Shown here: one piece after another, positions 6,971 through 11,953 of the stretch | Layout: each line of letters starts with the position of its first letter | How positions within the stretch are numbered: position 1 is the first letter of the stretch | Assembly (NCBI GenBank): GCA_000961805.1 | Contig: LADV01000058.1 | Coordinates: 1-11,953 of the forward strand | Source: Peptococcaceae bacterium BRH_c23 | GTDB lineage: Bacteria; Bacillota_B; Desulfitobacteriia; Desulfitobacteriales; Desulfitobacteriaceae | Direction of reading: 5' to 3' | Length of the DNA: 11,953 nucleotides | Program-made: the position numbers and the translations under genes | The notes under the pieces: model-generated | Told to the model about the DNA's origin: nothing | Databases searched by the model: none | The model's input: only the letters and a program-made list of their open reading frames with translations

Positions 6971-7036
6971 TGATTCATAATAAGCAATAGCCTGAGGGAA
7001 GTCAATTCTCCTCAGGCTATTGCTTATTATGAATCA
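6971..7036. repeat. Perfect 27-bp inverted repeat with 12-base loop
   Basis: Arms 6971-6997 and 7010-7036 are exact reverse complements. The right arm contains the last codons and the TAG stop of the minus-strand TOPRIM-like gene. There is no T tract on either side, so it is not a textbook terminator, but it lies between two convergent genes and so long a stem could stop transcription in both directions. It could also be a scar of local inverted duplication. Confidence 0.9.
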
Positions 7037-7754
7037 GTGTGGAACTGTAATCGGAGATGAAGAAAGGACAGGTGCTTAGGACGGCAACTTTGTATTCTTT
7101 GGAGAGCAGGGCAAGCTGAGCTTCCAGAATATGTGCTTGTTCCGGTATGCATTCTAAATTTGGTTCCTCATGGATGATATGCCGTGCCTTGTTAATATTT
7201 TGCTGAATGACGACATTACATTCTTCCTTGTTAACGGCAAATTTCCGGTAGTCGTGATTTCTGTTTTCCCGGTTGACGCGTATTTTATAGGTCCCCGCCT
7301 GCAGCTCATCCAGAGTTGCAACGTAGTCGTTGTACCGGTCATCGGGAATCGACGACATATGGTAGAATGACTCAACCATCGGATAGTTTAAATATAGCTT
7401 TCCCATGTCGGAAGATTCAACAAAATATTCCGCCATCTGCCGAATCTTTTCCGGCGAAAAATCCGGTGCTTGCGGATCAAGATCGAAGATCAAAAGGACA
7501 TCAGTATATGTGGTGTCAAAAATGGGCTTCTTTTCCGAGGCAGGTTCACGCGCCTTTAGAAGTTGTAAAAGGTCCATTACCGATGGATCGCTTTGGACAA
7601 ACATCTCGCTGTAAAGGGTATAAATGTTAGTGCAGTAGGAGACAATTTTGTATTGTGCATCAATGCCGTAGATGGCAAGCAGCCGTGCCATGAGCGCTGT
7701 GTCCGTCTTTGCCCCCTCTACCAGAATGAGAATTTTTCGCTTATTCTCAGGCAT
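7017..7754 (-). CDS. TOPRIM/RloB-AriB-like putative nuclease, partner of the ATPase
   Basis: The ATG at 7754 follows GGTGAG at a good distance; a GTG at 7763 in the same frame is the alternative. The 245-residue product begins KRKILILVEGAKTD: a beta strand ending in a glutamate (E13) as in TOPRIM domains. TDVLLIFDLDPQ follows at about 84-95, giving the D-x-D pair (D91, D93). Next come YLNYPMVESFYHM at about 122-134, matching the NP-x-x-E-x-x-x-x-H position of RloB-like proteins, and a polar C-terminal part. TOPRIM proteins cut or relax DNA or RNA with metal ions. The start overlaps the ATPase stop by 8 bases, so translation is coupled. Role inferred: effector nuclease of a two-gene defence system. 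The exact family (RloB, DUF4435/AriB or another) cannot be settled by eye. The last codons lie in the inverted repeat. Confidence 0.75.
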   Translation of the reverse strand: MPENKRKILILVEGAKTDTALMARLLAIYGIDAQYKIVSYCTNIYTLYSEMFVQSDPSVMDLLQLLKAREPASEKKPIFDTTYTDVLLIFDLDPQAPDFSPEKIRQMAEYFVESSDMGKLYLNYPMVESFYHMSSIPDDRYNDYVATLDELQAGTYKIRVNRENRNHDYRKFAVNKEECNVVIQQNINKARHIIHEEPNLECIPEQAHILEAQLALLSKEYKVAVLSTCPFFISDYSSTLIHNKQ

Positions 7755-8844
7755 TGAACTCACCGCTCATATACAGTTTTTCAAGATTATGTCCTTCCCG
7801 CAATTCACGTTCGGTGGCATTGGCAAAGGAAGTCAGCTTATTGGCGGTCAGAATGAAATAGCAATCGGGACGCATGATACGATTGGAAAGCAGGTTCGTA
7901 TTGTGTGAAGTCAAAATTGTCTGGAATCCTTGCATCTCTTCCAGTAGCTTCACAATAGTTTCGGCCAGCTCATAATGATAAAAGGCATCAAATTCATCAA
8001 TAAACATCAAAGAAACATCCGCTGCGGTCTTATGCCAGTAGAAAAAGGTGTATAGCGCCTTGGTGCCACTGGACGCAACCTTAAAGAAAGGCAGCGGAAC
8101 GCGGCCGTCAAAATACAGCCGCCTCTTTCCATCCGGGTCTTTCTTGGCAACCAGCTTTTCTTTGAGACCAGCCTTGTGCAAAAAAAACTCCAGTTCTTTG
8201 AGCATGTCCCCTTCAAAGATAAAATCAAAGTAATCATTGCTTTTGGCCTTGTATCCAATATACCTGTTTTCATCCAGACTGCGGAACCAGAGCATGTGGG
8301 AGACAAAACGCAGCATTTGATAGAGTGGATGATCATCCACCAGCGCGGAATTAGAGATAGCATACTTCAAAATCGAGTCGTTTCCGCGGAATGAGAGGTT
8401 TAGCGTGGGCATCAGTGCTTCCAGTCCGGACAAGTCGCCTCGTTTATCTTCATAATCGTATTGAAACAACAGCTTGTCATTAATTAAAACTGTTTCATAT
8501 AGCAAATCCTGACTTTCATTTTTTCGGTAGCGATAATCAATCTCGCCCGTACTGAAGGAAAACACATAGTGAAATTCAGCAAAGCCTGTTTTGTTATTGA
8601 CATTCAGATAGTACTCGTAAAGGCCTGGGGTGACGTTGTTCGTGGTCAGATGCGAAACAATATCAAACAGAGCAAGGCCGAGGTTGGACTTGCCAACTGC
8701 ATTTTTGCCATATACAATTATTTTCTCCAGCAGACCGTCTGCTACGCAGGAGTTATTGAATTTGTAGTCCCGGACATCAGAAAAATCAAAACGAATGGTG
8801 TTATTAAAGTTTTTAAATCCGGTTACCTTAAACAGCTTTAGCAT
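7747..8844 (-). CDS. AAA/ABC-type ATPase (AAA_15/AAA_21, OLD/RloA/AriA-like)
   Basis: A 365-residue ATPase of the SMC/ABC-like AAA_15/AAA_21 group. It starts MLKLFKVTGFKNF, the usual opening strand. It has Walker A GKNAVGKS at 46-53, an SSGTKAL signature at about 258-264, Walker B SLMFIDEFD at about 278-286 and an H-loop-like TSHNTN at about 312-317. The long middle part (about 90-250) is poorly conserved helical arm, where such proteins sense triggers. The ATG at 8844 is chosen because AAGGGGGAG lies just before it and the promoter at 8867-8895 excludes the farther ATG at 8922. With the overlapping TOPRIM-like gene it has the layout of the two-gene PARIS (AriA/AriB) and RloA/RloB systems. 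In PARIS the ATPase holds the TOPRIM effector until a phage protein is sensed. That function here is inference; the ATPase motifs are plain. Confidence 0.88.
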   Translation of the reverse strand: MLKLFKVTGFKNFNNTIRFDFSDVRDYKFNNSCVADGLLEKIIVYGKNAVGKSNLGLALFDIVSHLTTNNVTPGLYEYYLNVNNKTGFAEFHYVFSFSTGEIDYRYRKNESQDLLYETVLINDKLLFQYDYEDKRGDLSGLEALMPTLNLSFRGNDSILKYAISNSALVDDHPLYQMLRFVSHMLWFRSLDENRYIGYKAKSNDYFDFIFEGDMLKELEFFLHKAGLKEKLVAKKDPDGKRRLYFDGRVPLPFFKVASSGTKALYTFFYWHKTAADVSLMFIDEFDAFYHYELAETIVKLLEEMQGFQTILTSHNTNLLSNRIMRPDCYFILTANKLTSFANATERELREGHNLEKLYMSGEFNA

Positions 8845-8866
8845 CAATGCTCCCCCTTTTAGCCTC

Positions 8867-8895
8867 ATCTTATCGTTTCGAAAGGACAAAGTCAA
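8867..8895 (-). promoter_or_regulatory. Sigma-A promoter of the ATPase/TOPRIM operon
   Basis: On the minus strand TTGACT (8890-8895), a 17-base spacer and TAAGAT (8867-8872): the best promoter in the window. Transcription would start near 8860, giving a leader of about 15 bases before the ATG at 8844. The -35 lies inside the plus-strand tail fragment 8882-8983. Confidence 0.75.
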
Positions 8896-8983
8896 GAAAC
8901 GCCGTAAAATGATTACGGACAATCCGGAATTGTTTTACGACAATTTGCGCCTGTTTATACCACAATACTCCGATTTCTTATGA
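8882..8983 (+). pseudogene. C-terminal tail of an unrecognised gene
   Basis: The plus-strand frame closed by TGA 8981-8983 ends with KDKVKKRRKMITDNPELFYD then NLRLFIPQYSDFL, which reads like a genuine protein C-terminus: charged helix, then a compact hydrophobic end. Upstream of about 8880 the same frame is just the complement of the ATPase start. A gene may have been cut off here when the ATPase operon arrived. I do not recognise the family, and chance is possible. Confidence 0.3.
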
Positions 8984-9037
8984 GGCAAACAGAAGGGGGT
9001 CTACTGACAAAACGCTTACACTTTTGCGGAGAGCCTG

Positions 9038-9178
9038 CTAAATAAGTGCCGCATACAGAATCGCACTGAGGGCACGGCGGATACTTTCTCCTAACGACTC
9101 GAAATCGCTCCAACCATACATGCGAAGTTTGTCGGTAATAAAACCCTCGAACGTTTTCCGGACGCAAGGTGAGAAAAA
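9038..9178 (-). other. Unassigned minus-strand open frame, possible gene remnant
   Basis: The minus strand is open before a TAG at 9038-9040 and contains KTFEGFITDKLRMYGWSDFE and ESIRRALSAILYAALI, with amphipathic, protein-like character. There is no start codon with a ribosome site, and the frame runs back into the start of the plus-strand DUF1848 gene. The rest of 8984-9178 holds nothing else I can name. Possibly a remnant; family unknown. Confidence 0.2.
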
Positions 9179-10102
9179 GTGATTATTAGTGCAAGTCGCA
9201 GAACGGACATACCGGCATTTTATTCAGAATGGCTTATTAACAGATTACAGGAAGGCTACGCGCTCATGCCTAATCCACGCAATCCTAACCGTTTGGGGCG
9301 TGTGGAACTTTCGCCCGACATCGTGGACTGCATTGTCTTTTGGACAAAAAACCCGATTCCTATGTTTGACAGGCTGAAACAGCTTGATGCAATGGGGTAT
9401 TCATACTACATCCAATTTACCTTAACTCCCTATAATGAAACGGTGGAAAGCGGCTTGCCTCCAAAGCCAGAGCTAATTGAGGCATTTATAGAAATGTCAA
9501 AGCGCACAAGTGCCCAACGCTCGGTATGGCGATATGATCCTATCTTTGTGGATGCCAAACACTCGGTAGATTGGCATGTGGGGCGCTTTGCTGAAATGTG
9601 CGAGAGGCTTCACGCATACACAGAACGGTGTGTTTTTAGTTTTGTTGACCCATATAAGAGCATAAGCGATAGATACCAGGCCATGTCGCATAATGAGATG
9701 ATTGCCATAGCATCCCATTTTTCAAGAATTGCCAAAAAACATAACATGGCGCTCTACACCTGTGCAGAAGAAATTGACCTTGCAGAATACGGTATCAAGC
9801 ATGGGGCGTGTATCGAGCAAACGTTAGTTGAGCAAATAATTGGCCGACGCATTATTGCCAAAAATGACGCGAACCAGCGCGCGGCCTGTTGCTGTATTGA
9901 GAGCGTAGACATTGGCGCTTATGACACTTGTACACATGGCTGCACCTATTGTTATGCTACGTCAAGTCAGAAAACAGCACAACGGCGTGTGGCTGTGCAT
10001 GACCCCAAAGCCCCGATGATTACTGGCTATCCACGGGGCGACGAAATCATAACTGATCGTACAACACCGTCCCAAATATTCAGCCAACTTAGTATGTTTT
10101 AG
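9179..10102 (+). CDS. DUF1848 family, radical-SAM-like Fe-S protein
   Basis: A 307-residue protein that starts with GTG, preceded by AAGGTGAG at 5 bases. The family signature MIISASRRTDIPAFYSEW opens it. VFWTKNPIPM (about 53-62), YYIQFTLTPY (about 76-85) and WRYDPIF (about 117-123) follow, all characteristic of DUF1848. Near the C-terminus C251-THG-C255-TY-C258 gives a C-x3-C-x2-C iron-sulfur motif like that of radical SAM enzymes, preceded by a CCC at 237-239. Biochemical function is not established for the family; a SAM-dependent radical role is inferred from the cluster motif. The next gene encodes a DNA-alkylation repair protein 41 bases downstream on the same strand, so a link to DNA repair is possible. 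Length is normal and no defects were seen. Confidence 0.9.
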   Translation: MIISASRRTDIPAFYSEWLINRLQEGYALMPNPRNPNRLGRVELSPDIVDCIVFWTKNPIPMFDRLKQLDAMGYSYYIQFTLTPYNETVESGLPPKPELIEAFIEMSKRTSAQRSVWRYDPIFVDAKHSVDWHVGRFAEMCERLHAYTERCVFSFVDPYKSISDRYQAMSHNEMIAIASHFSRIAKKHNMALYTCAEEIDLAEYGIKHGACIEQTLVEQIIGRRIIAKNDANQRAACCCIESVDIGAYDTCTHGCTYCYATSSQKTAQRRVAVHDPKAPMITGYPRGDEIITDRTTPSQIFSQLSMF

Positions 10103-10111
10103 GGGGACTTC

Positions 10112-10123
10112 ATGACAAAGTAA
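10112..10123 (+). other. Three-codon mini-ORF with a strong ribosome site
   Basis: AGGGGGACTTC precedes ATG-ACA-AAG-TAA. It sits between the DUF1848 stop and the methyltransferase gene and ends just before the AAGGAG that would serve the latter. It may be a leader peptide or the leftover start of a lost gene. Confidence 0.3.
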
Positions 10124-10143
10124 GGAGTGTAATTATAAAAAAC

Positions 10144-10602
10144 ATGTATTTTTATGACTTCCCCATCGGGACGATTGGGATTGAAGAGGATGATGGCTCT
10201 ATTTCCAGAGTGTTCTTTGGCAGCGAAAAGGCCCTCGCGGGCCAGGATATTGCTGAAACTCCGCTAATTCAAAAGGCGGCTTCTCAGCTCACGGAATACT
10301 TTGCCAGTGAGCGCAAGGAATTTGACCTGCCCCTGGCGCTGGAGGGCACCGAGTTTCAAATGGCGGTCTGGAAGGCATTGCAGGCCATTCCCAGCGGGGA
10401 AACCCGCAGCTATCAAGACATTGCCAAAGCAGTCGGCAAACCGCAGGCCGGCCGGGCCGTAGGCATGGCAAATAACAAAAACCCAATCCTTATCATTGTT
10501 CCCTGCCACCGGGTTATCGGGCAGGACGGCAGCTGGGGCGGCTATGTCGCCGGTGTTCCTGCCAAAGAATACTTGTTAGGATTGGAAAAGCGCTATGCCT
10601 GA
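10144..10602 (+). CDS. ogt: Methylated-DNA--[protein]-cysteine S-methyltransferase
   Basis: A 152-residue suicide repair enzyme that takes the methyl group from O6-methylguanine (or O4-methylthymine) in DNA onto its own cysteine. The N-terminal domain (about 1-65) begins MYFYDFPIGTIGIEE. The catalytic domain has FQMAVWKALQAIPSGETRSY at 71-90, RAVGMANNKNP at 104-114 with the base-flipping arginine, and the active site PCHRVIG at 120-126 (C121). Further on, GSWGGYVAG replaces the commoner GSLxGYxGG, a tolerated change. Length is standard. The ATG is 16 bases after AAGGAG, longer than usual; in-frame ATT (10132) or ATA (10135) are closer, so the start could lie a few codons earlier. Probably co-transcribed with the DUF1848 gene. 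Confidence 0.95.
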   Translation: MYFYDFPIGTIGIEEDDGSISRVFFGSEKALAGQDIAETPLIQKAASQLTEYFASERKEFDLPLALEGTEFQMAVWKALQAIPSGETRSYQDIAKAVGKPQAGRAVGMANNKNPILIIVPCHRVIGQDGSWGGYVAGVPAKEYLLGLEKRYA

Positions 10603-10632
10603 TACTGCCAAAGGTAATAAGAGGTGATCGCT

Positions 10633-10803
10633 ATGATTCTGAACATTAGCGGACGAACTGATATTGTTAATTACTACTCGAATAGTATTGTTATGCAAAT
10701 TAAAATGCGCAATTGCCAATATCCCCTATGTACTGTAAATAGTTTTAAGGTGTTTGGAATGTTACTTTTCACCATGCTGAATTATAGGTCGCTTATAATA
10801 TGA
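10633..10803 (+). pseudogene. Head of a second DUF1848 gene, truncated
   Basis: GAGGTGAT lies before ATG 10633, and the first 16 residues, MILNISGRTDIVNYYS, match the start of DUF1848 proteins (compare MIISASRRTDIPAFYS in the gene at 9179). It differs enough to be another subtype rather than a recent copy. After the serine the frame turns into AT-rich text without similarity and stops at 10803. It lies 30 bases after the methyltransferase stop, so the old operon may have been DUF1848, methyltransferase, DUF1848. Confidence 0.7.
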
Positions 10804-10827
10804 CTTGATGGTGTCATCTTATAAGCG
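10790..10827. promoter_or_regulatory. Long imperfect palindrome over a -10 box, candidate operator
   Basis: Arms 10790-10804 and 10813-10827 pair at 14 of 15 positions around an 8-base loop (CGCTTATAA, one mismatch, ATGAC). A TATAAT (10794-10799) lies in the left arm, and the start of the regulator remnant is 23 bases past the right arm. This suits an operator or a hairpin; there is no T tract for a terminator and no clear -35. Confidence 0.5.
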
Positions 10828-10849
10828 TATATTGAAATAGGGTGACAAA

Positions 10850-11011
10850 ATGCAAATTAGCCGATTATTCGAAATCGTCTATATCCTGCTTGATAAAAAA
10901 GCAGTAACGTCTAAGGAGCTTTACGAGAATGTGTTTCAAGAAGAGTATGTTAAACTAAAGCTGTCTGCGGAGGTTGTGCCAAGTAGCATCAAAAAAGCAG
11001 TGGCTTTCTGA
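10850..11011 (+). pseudogene. YafY/WYL-type regulator remnant (head joined to part of WYL domain)
   Basis: Starts at ATG after AGGGTGAC. Residues 1-26, MQISRLFEIVYILL then DKKAVTSKELYE, are the opening winged helix of DeoR/YafY-type regulators with WYL domains, but the recognition helix does not follow. Instead EEYVKLKLSAEVV resembles the later part of a WYL domain (V-K-L-x-I-S-x-E-V). So about 200 codons appear to be lost around nt 10928-10935. The similarity stops near 10980, and the frame closes at 11011 inside the next fragment. Confidence 0.6.
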
Positions 11012-11129
11012 ACGGTTTGATGATGGACTGGTTTTCAAAAAGTGTGACGTGCGTGGTAAATGTTTTATAGAATATATCCCTGCTGAAAAAGCGTGGTCAC
11101 CCATTGAAGCTGACGGGTATATGTTTTAA
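10986..11129 (+). pseudogene. Middle fragment of a YoaP-like GNAT acetyltransferase
   Basis: In a different frame from the WYL piece, the sequence reads KKQWLSERFDDGLVFKK, CDVRGKCFIEYIPAEKAW and PIEADGYMF, then a stop. This matches, from memory, the N-terminal to central part of YoaP-type N-acetyltransferases, in which the next text is the acetyl-CoA site (CFWVSG-x-x-K-x-KGYG). Neither the beginning nor the acetyl-CoA site is present. The right end merges with the sigma-54 fragment at about 11120-11130. Confidence 0.65.
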
Positions 11130-11799
11130 CGACATCCTGGGTGTTGATCCTCATTTTGTGGAAACCCTAAACACGGCAAAGAAAATAGCTGCAACTCACT
11201 CCAACGTCTTAATTCGAGGAGAAAGCGGAACAGGAAAAGAGCTCTTTGCTCGGGCAATTCACGAAGCAAGCAGCCGAAACCAGTATCCCTTCGTCGCAAT
11301 TAATTGTGCCTCGATCCCGGATAATCTTTTAGAAAGCGAATTATTCGGATATGAACCCGGCTCTTTTACAGGAGCAAACAAACATGGGAAGCTGGGTAAG
11401 CTCGAATTGGCTCACAAAGGAACGATCCTCCTCGACGAAATCGGGGATATGCCTTTATATTTACAACCAAAACTGCTGCGGGTTCTTCAGGGCAAAGAGA
11501 TTGAAAAAATTGGGGGAAGTACACCCATTCCCATTGATGTACGCATCATCGCCGCAACAAATAGTCTTTTAGAGGAAAAGATCAAAAGCGGAGCTTTTAG
11601 AGAGGATTTATATTATCGCTTAAATGTGATTCCTTTGTCCGTCCCTCCACTTAGAGAAAGAAAAGAAGACATCATTCTAATTGCCCATTATCTTCTTCGG
11701 AAATATTGCCGCAAATTTAACGTAATGGAAAAAAGCTTTTCTGCAGAAGTTAAAGAACTTTTTTTAAGCTACCCATGGCCAGGGAGTGCGACAACCTGA
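11125..11799 (+). pseudogene. Sigma-54 activator AAA+ core, truncated at both ends
   Basis: From FNDILGVDPHF the frame encodes a nearly whole sigma-54 interaction domain: Walker A GESGTGKE, the loop that touches sigma-54 as GSFTGA (classic GAFTGA), Walker B GTILLDEIGDM, sensor I IIAATN and arginine finger FREDLYYRLNVIPLSVPPLR. It stops right after YPWPG, where NVREL (sensor II) and the Fis-type DNA-binding domain should follow; instead SATT and a stop. The N-terminal sensor domain is missing and replaced by the acetyltransferase fragment. Frame starts available are only TTG 11104 or similar, without a ribosome site. In whole proteins this module opens sigma-54 promoters by ATP hydrolysis. Here it could not bind DNA by itself. 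The stretch after it to 11843 is open in another frame (NLKKEQSGSEVNQFLG), perhaps another tail. Confidence 0.85.
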
Positions 11800-11863
11800 A
11801 AAAAGAGCAATCCGGTTCTGAAGTAAATCAATTTTTGGGCTGACTCTCTATAGTGATACTTAT

Positions 11864-11904
11864 AACCTTTCCGAAACTTTATTGTTAGGGAAGGTTTTCC
11901 CTTT
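11864..11904 (+). terminator. Probable plus-strand terminator
   Basis: AACCTTTCC (11864-11872) pairs with GGGAAGGTT (11888-11896), one G-U pair, 15-base loop, followed by TTCCCTTTT. It lies 65 bases after the sigma-54 fragment. Confidence 0.5.
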
Positions 11905-11908
11905 TAAA

Positions 11909-11940
11909 GGGCTGCGTGAAACTAAGTTTCGACACAGCCC
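11909..11940 (-). terminator. Strong hairpin, probable minus-strand terminator for a gene to the right
   Basis: GGGCTG..GTGAAAC pairs with GTTTC..ACACAGCCC around a TAA loop, with one mismatch and one bulge. On the minus strand it is followed by TTTAAAAGG. It would end a convergent gene lying beyond the window. Confidence 0.5.
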
Positions 11941-11953
11941 CATCCAAGAGTGA

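Noticed and set aside
6971..7036. Inverted repeat as terminal repeats of an insertion sequence.
   Set aside because: The arms are only 12 bases apart, with no transposase between or beside them.
8845..8922. Longer start (ATG 8922) for the ATPase.
   Set aside because: It is upstream of the strong promoter at 8867-8895 and has no ribosome site; the ATG at 8844 has both in the right place.
9189..9377. 62-codon plus-strand frame inside the DUF1848 gene.
   Set aside because: A shadow frame; the family motifs are in the other frame.

Overview
The window looks like chromosomal DNA of a spore-forming, low- to mid-GC Firmicute of the class Clostridia. The evidence is an alpha/beta-type small acid-soluble spore protein, strong AGGAGG-type ribosome sites, a F420-dehydrogenase-beta/ferredoxin family gene and a sigma-54 activator fragment. 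A Peptococcaceae relative (Desulfitobacterium/Desulfosporosinus type) is my best guess, from remembered family resemblance only. No rRNA, tRNA, CRISPR array or intact insertion sequence was seen.

Layout. 1-1333 (minus): an AT-rich two-gene unit, a LysE/RhtB exporter followed by an AraC-type regulator that runs off the left edge. 1509-2427 (plus): a ferredoxin/F420-dehydrogenase-beta gene broken by an internal deletion. 2645-3155 (minus): a small DUF2892 membrane protein and a 49-residue spore protein with its own terminator. 2866-3458: two copies of a 13-base GC-rich motif and a plus-strand terminator with no plus-strand gene to serve, which suggests a small RNA. 3646-5229: an acetyltransferase domain joined to a long helical region. 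5293-6937: gene remains, namely an AraC head fused to an EamA transporter tail, an AraC tail on the opposite strand, and a frameshifted histidine kinase. 6971-7036: a perfect 27-bp inverted repeat. 7017-8895 (minus): an intact operon with a good sigma-A promoter, encoding an AAA/ABC-type ATPase and a TOPRIM-like protein. 9179-10602: a DUF1848 radical-SAM-like gene and a methylguanine-DNA methyltransferase gene. 10633-11799: four more fragments placed end to end (DUF1848 head, WYL regulator pieces, YoaP-like acetyltransferase middle, sigma-54 activator core), then two hairpins.

Two things stand out. First, the ATPase/TOPRIM pair has the layout of two-gene anti-phage systems (PARIS AriA/AriB or RloA/RloB type) and is intact among decayed genes. 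Second, at least eight genes are truncated and joined directly to unrelated fragments without a visible transposase, so the region looks like a deletion and rearrangement hotspot. All family names come from motif recognition by eye; no database search was run.
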